Assembly: GCF_000972385.1 (NCBI RefSeq)
Contig: NZ_JXTE01000008.1
Location: forward strand, 1-64,000
DNA: 64,000 nucleotides
Direction of reading: 5' to 3'
DNA from: Streptomyces sp. WM6386
GTDB taxonomy: Bacteria; Actinomycetota; Actinomycetes; Streptomycetales; Streptomycetaceae
Shown: piece after piece, positions 40,907-49,315 of the stretch
How positions within the stretch are numbered: position 1 is the first letter of the stretch
Layout of the letters: every line of letters starts with the position of its first letter
The notes under the pieces: generated by a model
The model's input: only the letters and a program-made list of their open reading frames with translations
Databases searched by the model: none
Told to the model about the DNA's origin: nothing
Position numbers and translations under genes: made by a program

Positions 40907-41398
40907 ATGAGAACCGTCACGCTGCCCTCCGAGCAGCGGCACCTCCCCCGGCCCGGGCGGTACGCCGTCGCGCCCGGCCGCTCGCTCGTCGAACTCGCCG
41001 CCCGGTACGGCCCGTTGCCCACCTTCCGCCGCCGCCTCACCCTCGCCGCCGCCTCGCTCACCGTGCCGGACGACGCCCCGGACGCCCGGCCCTCCTTCCG
41101 CTTCGAGCTGCTCGACCCGCGTGCCGTCGTCACCGGCGCGCACGTCGAGCCGCTCGACGGCGGCCGGCGCCTCCAGGTCACCGGCGACCTCGAACTGCGG
41201 GATGTCGCCTTCCCGGTGCTGCTGCGGCTGCGGGTCGTGGAGCGCACCGACGACCTGCTCCTCGTCGTCGGCACGGTCCTGGTGCCGTACCGGTTGCTGC
41301 GCCGGGCCACCGGGTTCCGGCTGCCGTGGCGCCGGCCGGCCACGCGGCTGCGGCTGCTGATCGCGGCGGAGTTCGTGTGTGCCACGGAGTCCGCGTGA
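40907..41398 (+). CDS. YceI-like lipocalin-type protein
   Basis: 163 residues with no signal peptide. The order of features resembles YceI, a lipid-binding beta-barrel: a YAVAPGRSLVELAARYGPLPTFRRR opening, a FRFELLDPRAVVTGAHVEPL middle and LQVTGDLELRDVAFPVLLRL in place of the usual GDLTLHGVTRPV. Key family residues are changed, so it is at best a divergent member. The stop overlaps the GTG of the next cupredoxin gene (41395-41398, GTGA), tying it to that protein. Isoprenoid or electron-carrier binding is only a guess from the YceI family. Confidence 0.6.
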   Translation: MRTVTLPSEQRHLPRPGRYAVAPGRSLVELAARYGPLPTFRRRLTLAAASLTVPDDAPDARPSFRFELLDPRAVVTGAHVEPLDGGRRLQVTGDLELRDVAFPVLLRLRVVERTDDLLLVVGTVLVPYRLLRRATGFRLPWRRPATRLRLLIAAEFVCATESA

Positions 41399-42060
41399 GG
41401 GCGGCCCGGCGGGCGGCGCCCGGCGCCGTACTCGCCCTCCTCGCCCTCACGTTCCTGGCACCGGGGCAGGCCTCGGCGGCCTCGTACCGGGTGGCGATGC
41501 AGGGGTACGCCTTCGCGCCCGCGTCCCTCACCGTGCACGTCGGCGACTCCGTGACCTGGACCAACGGGGACACGGCACCGCACGACGTGAAGACGACGTC
41601 CGGTCCGGTCGCGATCCACTCCCCGATGCTGGACAAGGGGCAGAGCTGGACCTACACGTTCACCGCGGCCGGTGCGTACGGCTACTACTGCACCGTGCAT
41701 CCGGACATGACGGCGCGGATCACGGTCCTCGCGGCACCGAAGCCCACTCCCAAACCCACGCCCACCCACCACCACGAGACCGGCACCTCGCACGAGGCCA
41801 TGCCGATGCCGACCCGGACGGCCCCGACCACGCACCGGGCCGCCGCCACGTCCCCGAAGCCCTCCTCCGCACCCGCCTCGCCGTCGGAGTCGCCGAGCAC
41901 CCCGCCCCCCGTCGCGGCGGCGGCCCCGCAGACCGAACCCGTGGCCGCGGCCCGCCCCCTGCAACCCCTGCTGCTTCTGACCGGGCTCATCGCCGGGGTG
42001 GCCGTCCTCTGTCTGCTCCTGGTCGGCTCCCGCGCGGCCGCGTCCCGCGGCGAGGACTGA
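41395..42060 (+). CDS. Membrane-anchored cupredoxin
   Basis: 221 residues, translationally coupled to the YceI-like gene. A signal peptide (about 1-30, ending QASAAS) precedes a cupredoxin domain of about 85 residues with ligands in TAPHDV and GYYCTVHPDMTA (His, Cys, His, Met). A long Pro/Thr/Ser-rich stalk with a His-rich patch (HHHETGTSHEAMPMP) follows, and a C-terminal membrane helix (LLLLTGLIAGVAVLCLLLVG) ends in a short charged tail. It should hold copper for electron transfer outside the membrane. The GTG at 41395 is favoured over the upstream open frame because of the GTGA overlap and signal peptide. Confidence 0.82.
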   Translation: MRAARRAAPGAVLALLALTFLAPGQASAASYRVAMQGYAFAPASLTVHVGDSVTWTNGDTAPHDVKTTSGPVAIHSPMLDKGQSWTYTFTAAGAYGYYCTVHPDMTARITVLAAPKPTPKPTPTHHHETGTSHEAMPMPTRTAPTTHRAAATSPKPSSAPASPSESPSTPPPVAAAAPQTEPVAAARPLQPLLLLTGLIAGVAVLCLLLVGSRAAASRGED

Positions 42061-42070
42061 GCGTGCGGCG

Positions 42071-42571
42071 CTATCTCGCCCGGTAGCGCCGCATCTTCGC
42101 ACGTGCCCCGCACACCTGCATCGAGCACCAGCGGCCCCGGCCCGCGGGGCTGCGGTCGTAGTAGGCCCAGTGGCAGTCGGCGGCCTGGCAGGCCTTGAGC
42201 CGCAGCCAGGTCCCCGCGACCAGGGCCTCGGCGACGGCCGCCGCGACCCCGGAGAGCAGGGGCGTCCCGTCGGCGGGCGCGAGCGCGGCCGAGCCGTCGC
42301 CCGAGTCGACCGTCACGACCAGCGGCGCCGCCGCCAGCAGTTCGCCGAGTGGGGTGACCGCGCGGTGGGGCGGGTGGCCGGCGTGCGCGAGCAGGGTCGC
42401 GCGCAGTGATTCGCGCAGCTCACGAGCGGGTACGGCCGCTTCCTCCGTGAGTCCGAAGCGTGCCCGGCCGTCGGCCGTGTCGAGCGCGTCGGCGCCCGAC
42501 TCGATGTCGAGCGTGTTGACCAGGGACTCCACCAGAGCCAGGCCCCCGGGAGCGGCCGATCGTTCACTCAT
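42071..42571 (-). CDS. CGNR zinc-finger regulator
   Basis: 166-residue protein of the CGNR/ABATE family. The N-terminal part has the LVESLVNTLDIESGADALDT pattern of the ABATE domain. The C-terminal zinc finger is CQAADCHWAYYDRSPAGRGRWCSMQVCGARAK, with the four cysteines in place and CGAR in place of CGNR. Such proteins are thought to be stress-related transcription regulators; direct evidence is limited. It is divergent from two VOC-family genes, and the 95-base gap holds repeated GTTACCG half-sites, a likely operator for autoregulation and control of the VOC genes. Confidence 0.82.
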   Translation of the reverse strand: MSERSAAPGGLALVESLVNTLDIESGADALDTADGRARFGLTEEAAVPARELRESLRATLLAHAGHPPHRAVTPLGELLAAAPLVVTVDSGDGSAALAPADGTPLLSGVAAAVAEALVAGTWLRLKACQAADCHWAYYDRSPAGRGRWCSMQVCGARAKMRRYRAR

Positions 42572-42580
42572 GCTTGCGAC

Positions 42581-42646
42581 GTTACCGCCTATGGGGCAGC
42601 ATGCAGTAACCGCAACTGTTACCGGTTGCCCGGCTATAGCGGTAAC
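42581..42646. promoter_or_regulatory. GTTACCG half-site cluster between CGNR and VOC genes
   Basis: GTTACCG occurs at 42581-42587 and 42618-42624 and inverted (CGGTAAC) at 42640-42646; AGTAACCG at 42605-42612 is a near match. The outer pair extends to GTTACCGCCTAT and ATAGCGGTAAC, an inverted repeat with one extra base. It occupies the divergent promoter region, so binding by the CGNR protein is a reasonable guess. Confidence 0.5.
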
Positions 42647-42666
42647 TCCGCTTCGAGGAGGAAGTC

Positions 42667-43029
42667 ATGGCTCTCGCCACACTGGGCGTCGTCGTCCTGG
42701 ACTGTCCGGACCCCCGTGCGCTGGCCGGTTTCTACGCCGAGGTGCTGGGCGGCACCGTCGAGGGCGACGGCGAATGGGTGGACCTGAAGGTGCCCGGCGG
42801 ACCGTCGCTGGCCTTCCAGGCCGCCTCCGGGTTCGTACCGCCCGAGTGGCCACGCGCGGACCACAACTCGCAGCAGTTCCACCTGGACCTGACCGTCGAT
42901 GGCATGGACGCGGCCGAGGAGAGGGTGCTGGCCCTCGGCGCGCGGCCGCTGGACACCGCCGACCGCTCGCGCACCTGGCGTGTGTACGCGGACCCGGCGG
43001 GGCACCCGTTCTGCCTGTGCGCCTGCTGA
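42667..43029 (+). CDS. VOC family protein 1
   Basis: 120-residue single vicinal-oxygen-chelate (glyoxalase/bleomycin-resistance) protein. LGVVVLDCPDPRALAGFYAEVLGG is the first beta-alpha unit, VPPEWPRADHNSQQFHLDLTVD carries the central His and VYADPAGHPFCLC closes the second unit. Family members act as lyases, dioxygenases or drug-binding proteins; the substrate is not predictable. An AGGAGGAA box precedes ATG 42667. It is followed 17 bases later by a paralogue, with which it shares most motifs, and both are divergent from the CGNR regulator. Confidence 0.86.
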   Translation: MALATLGVVVLDCPDPRALAGFYAEVLGGTVEGDGEWVDLKVPGGPSLAFQAASGFVPPEWPRADHNSQQFHLDLTVDGMDAAEERVLALGARPLDTADRSRTWRVYADPAGHPFCLCAC

Positions 43030-43046
43030 GACCTGGAGGGTCCGCC

Positions 43047-43430
43047 GTGACTGTGGCTCGTTTCCGTTCCGTCGTGATCGACTGCCCCGACCCGCTCGCG
43101 CTCGCCCAGTTCTACGCGGCGATCGTGGGCGGAACTCCCAGCGTGGGGGAGGTGGACTGGGTCGTCCTGGAGACCCCCGGAGTGCCACGGCTCGCCTTCC
43201 AGCGGGCAGCCGGGTTCACGCCCCCGGAGTGGCCGCGGGCGGACCGCAACTCGCAGCAGTTCCACATCGACCTCGACGCCGGGTCGACGTGGGAGGAGAT
43301 CGACGCGGCGGAACGGAAGGTACTGGCCCTGGGCGCGCGTCTGCTGCACGCCGAGGACAAGGAGGACTTCCGGGTGTACGCCGATCCGGCGGGCCATCCG
43401 TTCTGCCTCTGCCGGATCGAGCACGCGTGA
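43047..43430 (+). CDS. VOC family protein 2
   Basis: 127-residue paralogue of the gene just upstream: FRSVVIDCPDPLALAQFYAAIVGG, FTPPEWPRADRNSQQFHIDLDAG and VYADPAGHPFCLCRIEHA repeat the same landmarks. GTG 43047 is chosen because a GGAGGG box lies six bases upstream and the VOC fold starts directly after it; the open frame extends through the first VOC gene in another register. A tandem duplication made the pair, which may form a heterodimer, since VOC sites often lie between two chains. Substrate unknown. Confidence 0.84.
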   Translation: MTVARFRSVVIDCPDPLALAQFYAAIVGGTPSVGEVDWVVLETPGVPRLAFQRAAGFTPPEWPRADRNSQQFHIDLDAGSTWEEIDAAERKVLALGARLLHAEDKEDFRVYADPAGHPFCLCRIEHA

Positions 43431-43671
43431 CCGGTGAGGGCGCGGCCTCCCAGCCGGCCGCGTCCCGCGCCGTGGTGCGGGGGATCAAGGGCTTCGCATC
43501 CCGGTACGCGGCCCGTGGCGCTGAGCGGGCCGGGTGAAGTCCACTGCGGTTCGGCAGCGCCCCGAAGGGGAGCGAGGCTGTGTCCATGTGCGGCTGCCGC
43601 CGCGTGGGCGCGACCATGCACGGCGGCGCCGCAGAAACAACATCCCGTCCACCGCACTGCCGGCGGAGCGC

Positions 43672-44790
43672 TCAGCCGTCCAGGTCGGAGATCTTCGCCG
43701 TCGACGGCTCGCGGCGCTCCTGGGCCGCGCGGGCCGCGAAGTCGGCGCCGCGCAGTACACGCTGGACGTTGGCCCAGGCCAGCAGGGCGACGTCGGACTC
43801 GGACCAGTCGCGGCGCAGGAGTTCGGCGATGAGGTGCGGGTAGCAGGAGGCGTCGGCGAGGTCCTGCGGATGGGCGGTGCCGGCGTCGTAGGTGCCGGAC
43901 AGGCCCACGCACTCGGCGCCCGCGAGGGAGCGGACGTGGTCGAGGTGGTCGGCGACGTCCCGGACGGACGGGCCGGTCTGCTCGGCGGTGAGCGGCACCA
44001 TGCACAGCCCCTTGGCGGCGCCCAGCTCGGTGAGCAGGTCGTCGGGGAGGTTGGCGGGGTGGGGGCGCAGGGCGCGGGCGGCGGAGCGGGTGCACACGAC
44101 CGGCGCCTTGGAGACGGCGAGGGCACGGCGGACGGTGTCGGCGGAGGCGCCCGAGAGGTCGGCGAGGACACCGAGCCGGTTCATCTCGCGCAGCATCTCC
44201 TCGCCGAACCGGGTCAGCCCCGCCTCGCTCGCCCAGGTCACGCCGGACAGGGTGAGCACGCGCAGGCCGAGGGCGTGCAGCGAGCGCAGGATGCCGAGCG
44301 AGTCGCCGAGCGCCGCGGCACCGGCGGGCCCGAGCAGTACGGCGACCCGGCCGCAGTGCCGTACATCGGCGGTCTCCCCCGCGGTACGAGCGAGCCGTAG
44401 CCCCTCCGGATGGGCCCTCACGACGGTCTTCACCAGGTCCAGCTGCTCCAGCGTCGCGCCGACGGCCCGGTCGCCGCCGATGCTCTCGGGCAGATGCAGC
44501 GACCAGAACAGCGCGCCGACATGCCCTTCCCGCAGCCGCGGCACATCCGTGTCGACGGAACTCTCACCGAGCTCCAGGTCGAACCACGGCAGATGCCGCA
44601 GCGCCCACGGCAGCCCGCTGTACCCGTCGGCGACGGGATGCGCGGCGAGGATGGCGTGCGCCCGCTCCAGGGGCTCGGTGTCCGGATCGGAGACCGGGGT
44701 GTAGGGCTCCGACTCGACGAACGGGTCGGACAGGTCGTCGAGCTCGCCGACCTCGCTGGTGGTGTGCAGTTCGTCCTGGAGGTCTGCCAT
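43672..44790 (-). CDS. Degenerate membrane dipeptidase paralogue (pseudoenzyme)
   Basis: 372 residues with the overall sequence of the renal-dipeptidase family (peptidase M19) and clear similarity to the intact enzyme at 45651-46838. Every zinc-site motif is changed. The intact DGHNDLPW is DGYSGLPW here, MGAEGG is LGPAGA, DLSHVA is DLSGAS, FSHSSS is CTRSAA and GGDYDG is SGTYDA. The chain is otherwise uninterrupted and full length, so it appears to be kept as a non-catalytic protein rather than a decaying pseudogene. An acidic N-terminal extension (DELHTTSEVGELDDLSDPF) is also peculiar. It is read leftward, downstream of the MerR gene on the same strand. Confidence 0.82.
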   Translation of the reverse strand: MADLQDELHTTSEVGELDDLSDPFVESEPYTPVSDPDTEPLERAHAILAAHPVADGYSGLPWALRHLPWFDLELGESSVDTDVPRLREGHVGALFWSLHLPESIGGDRAVGATLEQLDLVKTVVRAHPEGLRLARTAGETADVRHCGRVAVLLGPAGAAALGDSLGILRSLHALGLRVLTLSGVTWASEAGLTRFGEEMLREMNRLGVLADLSGASADTVRRALAVSKAPVVCTRSAARALRPHPANLPDDLLTELGAAKGLCMVPLTAEQTGPSVRDVADHLDHVRSLAGAECVGLSGTYDAGTAHPQDLADASCYPHLIAELLRRDWSESDVALLAWANVQRVLRGADFAARAAQERREPSTAKISDLDG

Positions 44791-44893
44791 GGCGGGCTCC
44801 GTACGTCGTGATCGTCGGCATCAGCAGTACGGTCACCGTCGCACGGGGGGCGGAAGGCTTCCTGGTGAGCGGGGCGTTCGGGGGTCCGCCGGT

Positions 44894-45253
44894 TCAGTGA
44901 CCCCGCGCCGCGTCGATCACTTCGTCCAGGGTGTCCCGGGACCGGACCAGGTCGGCGATCATCCGGTCGATGCGGTCGCGCTCCGCGGTGAGGTCGGCGA
45001 CGAGCCGTGGTGTGGCGACGGCGGAGGGGCCACCGTCGGTGTCCCGCATACAGGGCAGCAACTGGGCGATCCGGCTGCTGTGCAGTCCGGCCGCGAACAG
45101 CTCCTGGATCCGCACGACCCGGTCGACGGCCGCCTCGGGGTAGTCACGGTGTCCGCCGGGGGTACGGTCGGCGCGCAGCAGCCCCTGGGTCTCGTAGTAC
45201 CGCAGGGACCGCTCGCTGACATTGGTCCGCCGGGCCAGTTGACCGATCCGCAT
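44894..45253 (-). CDS. MerR family transcriptional regulator
   Basis: 119 residues. The N-terminal winged helix-turn-helix reads [20 protein letters not shown], then [18 protein letters not shown], the hallmark of MerR proteins. A C-terminal coiled coil ([26 protein letters not shown]) forms the dimer. One cysteine (LLPCM) is present; there is no metal-binding CxxC set, so a redox or small-molecule effector is more likely than a metal. It is divergent from the flavin oxidoreductase remnant, and the gap holds a perfect dyad of MerR type. Confidence 0.9.
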   Translation of the reverse strand: MRIGQLARRTNVSERSLRYYETQGLLRADRTPGGHRDYPEAAVDRVVRIQELFAAGLHSSRIAQLLPCMRDTDGGPSAVATPRLVADLTAERDRIDRMIADLVRSRDTLDEVIDAARGH

Positions 45254-45271
45254 GGGCAGCCGCTCCCGAGC

Positions 45272-45303
45272 TTGAATCTGACATCAGTGTCAGGTTCTAC
45301 CGT
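45272..45303 (+). promoter_or_regulatory. MerR-type promoter with dyad operator
   Basis: TTGAAT (45272-45277) and TACCGT (45298-45303) are spaced by 20 bases, and the spacer contains the perfect dyad CTGACATCAGTGTCAG (45278-45293). Over-long spacing with a centred dyad is typical for MerR activation. The start site would fall at or next to ATG 45310, so the message may be leaderless. Confidence 0.65.
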
Positions 45304-45309
45304 ACGGCC

Positions 45310-45702
45310 ATGACGCAGACAACGGACTTCCTCGCACCGGCCCGCCTCGGCTCGCTGGCCCTCCCCAACCGTCTGCGGATCCGCGCGCAGTGGCCGGGAA
45401 CCCTGATCGCGAACCCGGTACTGAAAGACCTCTCCACCGGCGAAGTACGGCACGCCGCCGAGCGTGCCCTCGCCGCCGGAGCCGAGCTCGTCGCCCTCGG
45501 ACGTCCGTTCCTCGCCAACCCCGACCTGGTGGCGCGGCTGCGAACGGACGCGCCGCTCAACCCCGTTCGGGGCCGCTACCTGATGTACGTGGGCGGGGCG
45601 GCCGGATACACCGACTACCCCGCCCTCGACGCACTCTCCGAAGAGCCCGCTCAGCCGTCCAGCGACTCGATCGTCGCGTTCGACGGCGAGCGCGTCGCCT
45701 GA
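45310..45702 (+). pseudogene. Internally deleted old-yellow-enzyme (NADH:flavin oxidoreductase)
   Basis: 130 codons. The first part, [16 protein letters not shown], is the N-terminus of old yellow enzymes. It passes at once into the C-terminal part: [39 protein letters not shown], then [22 protein letters not shown]. About 230 residues of the barrel that would hold the substrate site are missing, so FMN catalysis is not possible. The frame remains open across the junction and reads on into the convergent dipeptidase gene (51-base overlap). The intact MerR-controlled promoter suggests the deletion is recent or the product is tolerated. Confidence 0.72.
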
Positions 45703-46838
45703 AGGTCCCGGGCCACGTCCTCGGCGGCGCCGAGCACCCGTACCGCGTTCTGCCAAGTGAGCTTGGCCAGATCGGGCTTGGACCAGCCGCGGTCCAGGAG
45801 CTCGGCGATGAGGTTCGGGTAGCCGGAGACGTCGTTGAGGCCGTCGGGAGTGAAGGCCGTGCCGTCGTAGTCGCCGCCGATGCCGAGGTGGTCGATGCCC
45901 GCCACCTCGCGCATGTGGTCCAGATGGTCGGCGACGGTGGAGGCCGTGGCGATGGGGCGCGGGCGCTGCTCCTCGAAGGCGCGGTGGACCTTCATCGCGT
46001 CCGCAGTCGTGGCCAGATGGTGGAAGCCGTGGGCGCGCATGTTCTCGTCCGCCGCGGCGGTCCAGTCGACCGCGGCCTGGAGCACGAACTTCGGCACGAA
46101 CGTCACCATCGCGAGGCCGCCGTTGGCGGGGAGACGCTCCAGGACGTCGTCCGGGATGTTGCGCGGGTGGTCGCACACCGCCCGCGACGACGAGTGGGAG
46201 AAGATCACCGGCGCGAGCGTGGCGTCCAGCGCGTCCCTCATCGTCGTGGCCGCCACATGCGACAGATCGACGAGCATGCCCTCGCGGTTCATCTCCCGCA
46301 CCACCGCACGGCCGAAGGCCGACAGCCCACCGACGCGCGGCGCGTCCGTCGCCGAGTCCGCCCAGTCGTTGTTGTCGTTGTGGGTGAGGGTCATGTAGCG
46401 GACGCCGAGGGCGTACAACGCGCGTAGCGTGGCAAGGGAGTTGGCGATGGAGTGGCCGCCCTCGGCCCCCATGAGGGAGGCGATACGGCCCTCCGCCCGC
46501 GCCGCCTCCATGTCCGCCGCGTTCAGCGCGGCCCGCAGGTCGGCCGGGTGCCGGTCGATCAACTGCCGTACGCAGTCGATCTGTTCCAGCGTCGCCGGTA
46601 CCGCGTCCGGCAGGTCCGAGCGGACGTACACCGACCAGTACTGCGCGCCCACGCCACCGGCCCGCAGCCGGGCGAGGTCGGTGTGCAGATGGGCGCTCTG
46701 GTCGGTGGCGATGTCCCGGGCGTCGAGGTCGTAGCGGACCTGTTCGCGCAGTGCCCAGGGCAGGTCGTTGTGGCCGTCGACGACGGGGAACTCCCGCAGC
46801 AGTGCCCGGGCGGTCTCCACAGAGCTCACAGCCGTCAC
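45651..46838 (-). CDS. Membrane dipeptidase (peptidase M19)
   Basis: 395-residue zinc dipeptidase of the renal-dipeptidase family, which cleaves dipeptides including D-residue and dehydro forms. All metal motifs are present: [35 protein letters not shown] and GIGGDYDG. No clear signal peptide is seen. GTG 46838 overlaps the purE stop (GTGA), making it the last gene of a purK-purE-dipeptidase run. It may recycle peptides; a link with purine synthesis is not obvious, and read-through from a housekeeping operon may be the main effect. Its 3' end overlaps the flavin oxidoreductase remnant. Confidence 0.92.
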   Translation of the reverse strand: MTAVSSVETARALLREFPVVDGHNDLPWALREQVRYDLDARDIATDQSAHLHTDLARLRAGGVGAQYWSVYVRSDLPDAVPATLEQIDCVRQLIDRHPADLRAALNAADMEAARAEGRIASLMGAEGGHSIANSLATLRALYALGVRYMTLTHNDNNDWADSATDAPRVGGLSAFGRAVVREMNREGMLVDLSHVAATTMRDALDATLAPVIFSHSSSRAVCDHPRNIPDDVLERLPANGGLAMVTFVPKFVLQAAVDWTAAADENMRAHGFHHLATTADAMKVHRAFEEQRPRPIATASTVADHLDHMREVAGIDHLGIGGDYDGTAFTPDGLNDVSGYPNLIAELLDRGWSKPDLAKLTWQNAVRVLGAAEDVARDLQATRSPSNATIESLDG

Positions 46839-47416
46839 TTCCCGAAACCGAAGCCGTTGCCCGGCGCCTCGACCTTGGCGCGCAGCCGCTTGCCCTTCTC
46901 GGCGGCCTGTTCGCCCAGCTCCTGCTGGAACTCCTTCATCCGGCCGAGGAGCTCTTCGTCGTGGGCGGCGAGAATGCGGGCCGCGAGGAGGCCCGCGTTG
47001 CGGGCACCGGCGACGGAGACGGTGGCGACGGGCACACCGGCCGGCATCTGCACGATGGAGAGCAGCGAGTCCATGCCGTCCAGGTACTTCAGCGGCACCG
47101 GCACGCCGATGACCGGCAGCGGGGTGACGGAGGCGAGCATGCCCGGCAGGTGGGCCGCGCCGCCGGCGCCCGCGATGATCACCTTGATGCCCCGCCCGGC
47201 CGCCTCCTCGCCGTACGCGATCATCTCGCGCGGCATGCGGTGGGCGGAGACGACGTCGACCTCGTACTCGATCTCGAACTCGTCGAGCGCCTGGGCGGCG
47301 GCCTCCATGACGGGCCAGTCGGAGTCCGACCCCATGACGATGCCGACCAAGGGACAGGGGCGCGCGTCAGCGCTCGTTGAGGGGTGGTGGTCGGGCGACG
47401 GGTGGGCGGGGCTCAT
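46835..47416 (-). CDS. purE: 5-(carboxyamino)imidazole ribonucleotide mutase
   Basis: 193-residue PurE class I, converting N5-CAIR to CAIR in de novo purine synthesis. The conserved active-site runs [28 protein letters not shown] and [16 protein letters not shown] are intact, as is [14 protein letters not shown]. The N-terminus has a short Pro/Ser/His-rich extension. ATG 47416 overlaps the purK stop (ATGA), and the stop overlaps the dipeptidase start, so three genes are coupled. The frame is open much further upstream but that is antisense-like shadow inside purK. Confidence 0.95.
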   Translation of the reverse strand: MSPAHPSPDHHPSTSADARPCPLVGIVMGSDSDWPVMEAAAQALDEFEIEYEVDVVSAHRMPREMIAYGEEAAGRGIKVIIAGAGGAAHLPGMLASVTPLPVIGVPVPLKYLDGMDSLLSIVQMPAGVPVATVSVAGARNAGLLAARILAAHDEELLGRMKEFQQELGEQAAEKGKRLRAKVEAPGNGFGFGK

Positions 47417-48552
47417 TCGGTGATCGTGCCTCTCAGGTAGCCGGCTGCGTGACGGGCGCGCTCCAGCACGTCGTCGAGGTCGTCGCCGTAGGTGTTGACG
47501 TGGCCGACCTTGCGTCCGGGCTTCACGTCCTTGCCGTACATGTGGATCTTCAGCTGGGGGTCGCGGGCCATGCAGTGCAGGTACGCGGAGTACATGTCGG
47601 GGTAGTCGCCGCCGAGGACGTTCGCCATGACCGTCCACTTCGCGCGGGGGCGCGGGTCGCCGAGGGGCAGGTCGAGGACGGCGCGGACGTGGTTGGCGAA
47701 CTGGGAGGTGATCGCGCCGTCCTGGGTCCAGTGGCCGGAGTTGTGCGGGCGCATCGCGAGCTCGTTCACCAGGATGCGGCCGTCGTGGGTCTGGAACAGT
47801 TCGACGGCGAGGTGGCCGACCACGTCCAGTTCCTTCGCGATGCTGAGCGCCATCTCCTCGGCCCTGAGCGCGAGGGCCGGGTCCAGGTCGGGCGCCGGGG
47901 CGATCACGGTGTCGCACACGCCGTTGACCTGCTGGGATTCCACCACCGGGTAGGCGACGGCCTGGCCGTGCGGCGAACGTACGACGTTGGCGGCGAGCTC
48001 ACGGACGAAGTCGACCCTCTCCTCCGCCAGGACGGGGACACCGGCCCGGAAGGGGTCGGCGGCCTCCTCGACGCTGTCGACGACCCACACCCCCTTGCCG
48101 TCGTAGCCGCCGCGGACGGTCTTGAGGACGACCGGGAAGCCGTCCCCCTCCTCCGCGAAGGCGGCCACATCGGCCGGGTCGCTCACGATCCGGTGCCGTG
48201 GGCACGGCACCCCGATCGCGTCGAGCCTCGCTCGCATGACGCCCTTGTCCTGGGCGTGCACGAGCGCGTCGGGCCCGGGGCGCACGGGGATACCGTCCGC
48301 CTCCAGCGCCCGGAGATGCTCGGTGGGTACGTGTTCGTGATCGAAGGTGATCACATCGCAGCCCCTCGCGAAGTCACGCAGCGTGTCGAGGTCGCGATAG
48401 TCGCCGATGACGACATCGCCTACGACCTGCGCCGCGGAATCCTGAGGGGTGTCACTGAGGAGCTTGAACCTGATGCCGAGCGGGATGCCTGCCTCGTGTG
48501 TCATACGAGCGAGCTGGCCTCCGCCGACCATGCCGACTACCGGGAACGTCAC
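47413..48552 (-). CDS. purK: 5-(carboxyamino)imidazole ribonucleotide synthase
   Basis: 379-residue ATP-grasp enzyme that carboxylates AIR with ATP and bicarbonate to N5-CAIR, the substrate of PurE next to it. The N-terminal [20 protein letters not shown] is the family signature. The ATP-grasp core includes [20 protein letters not shown] and the metal-binding [23 protein letters not shown] region. GTG 48552 is selected because the Rossmann-like start follows directly; the open frame to 48660 adds unrelated residues. It is the first gene of the overlapping purK-purE-dipeptidase set and is divergent from the gtrA-like gene. Confidence 0.95.
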   Translation of the reverse strand: MTFPVVGMVGGGQLARMTHEAGIPLGIRFKLLSDTPQDSAAQVVGDVVIGDYRDLDTLRDFARGCDVITFDHEHVPTEHLRALEADGIPVRPGPDALVHAQDKGVMRARLDAIGVPCPRHRIVSDPADVAAFAEEGDGFPVVLKTVRGGYDGKGVWVVDSVEEAADPFRAGVPVLAEERVDFVRELAANVVRSPHGQAVAYPVVESQQVNGVCDTVIAPAPDLDPALALRAEEMALSIAKELDVVGHLAVELFQTHDGRILVNELAMRPHNSGHWTQDGAITSQFANHVRAVLDLPLGDPRPRAKWTVMANVLGGDYPDMYSAYLHCMARDPQLKIHMYGKDVKPGRKVGHVNTYGDDLDDVLERARHAAGYLRGTITE

Positions 48553-48748
48553 GCTCCTAGGGTATCGGCCATATCGGGGCGGCCGGATTCCGTACCTTGT
48601 GCACGCGATTTCCGCCGATCTGGCCCGAAACGCGCACCTGTCTTCACGTCCTGTTCCCAATCTGTGAGCTCGTCCACAAGCGTTTGCACAGGGGGGTGGT
48701 TAGCATGGCTTGGTTGACGAAAACGGACGGACGGGGGCTTGCACGACC

Positions 48749-49306
48749 ATGGGACGTGGTTCCTCGGCGCTTCATGCGGCGCCTCAGAGCGCGGTACGAC
48801 AGCGCGTCGACCGGCTCGTGCGCGAGGCCGCCAAGTTCGGCGCCGTGGGCGGAGCGGGTCTGCTCGTCAACCTTCTCGTCTTCAACCTGGTGCGGCACAC
48901 GACCGACCTCCAGGTGGTGCGCGCCAGTGTGGTCGCCACGGTCGTCGCGATCGTCTCGAACTACATCGGCTTCCGGTACTTCACGTACCGGGAGCGCGAC
49001 AAGAGCGGCCGCACCAAGGAGCTGACTCTCTTCCTGCTGTTCAGCGCGGTCGGTCTGGTGATCGAGAACGGCGTGCTCTACGCGGCGACGTACGGGTTCG
49101 GCTGGGACAGCCCGCTGCAGAGCAACGTCTTCAAGTTCCTCGGCATCGGCATCGCCACCCTGTTCCGCTTCTGGTCCTACCGGTCGTGGGTGTTCAAGAC
49201 CCAGCCGGGGCCCGAGGTGGTCGCCAGCGCGGAATCGTTCCTGGCGGAGGCGGAAGCGGTGCAGACCCGGCGACCGAAGCAGCGGGCCAGACAGCGGGTC
49301 GGCTGA
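48749..49306 (+). CDS. GtrA family membrane protein
   Basis: 185 residues with four predicted membrane helices: AAKFGAVGGAGLLVNLLVFNLV, VVRASVVATVVAIVSNYIGFRYF, LTLFLLFSAVGLVIENGVLY and FKFLGIGIATLFRFWSYRSWVF. The pattern SNYIGFRYFTYR and the RFWSYRSWVF end are characteristic. GtrA proteins are thought to flip undecaprenyl-phosphate sugars or support wall glycan modification, which fits this envelope-rich region. ATG 48749 is used; a TTG at 48710 would lengthen it by 13 residues. The basic tail (RRPKQRARQRVG) is cytoplasmic. Confidence 0.88.
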   Translation: MGRGSSALHAAPQSAVRQRVDRLVREAAKFGAVGGAGLLVNLLVFNLVRHTTDLQVVRASVVATVVAIVSNYIGFRYFTYRERDKSGRTKELTLFLLFSAVGLVIENGVLYAATYGFGWDSPLQSNVFKFLGIGIATLFRFWSYRSWVFKTQPGPEVVASAESFLAEAEAVQTRRPKQRARQRVG

Positions 49307-49315
49307 GCCGCCCGG

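Noticed and set aside
43431..43671. Possible small gene between VOC2 and the degenerate dipeptidase
   Set aside because: Only Arg/Pro-rich frames without a ribosome binding site are present; no conserved pattern seen.
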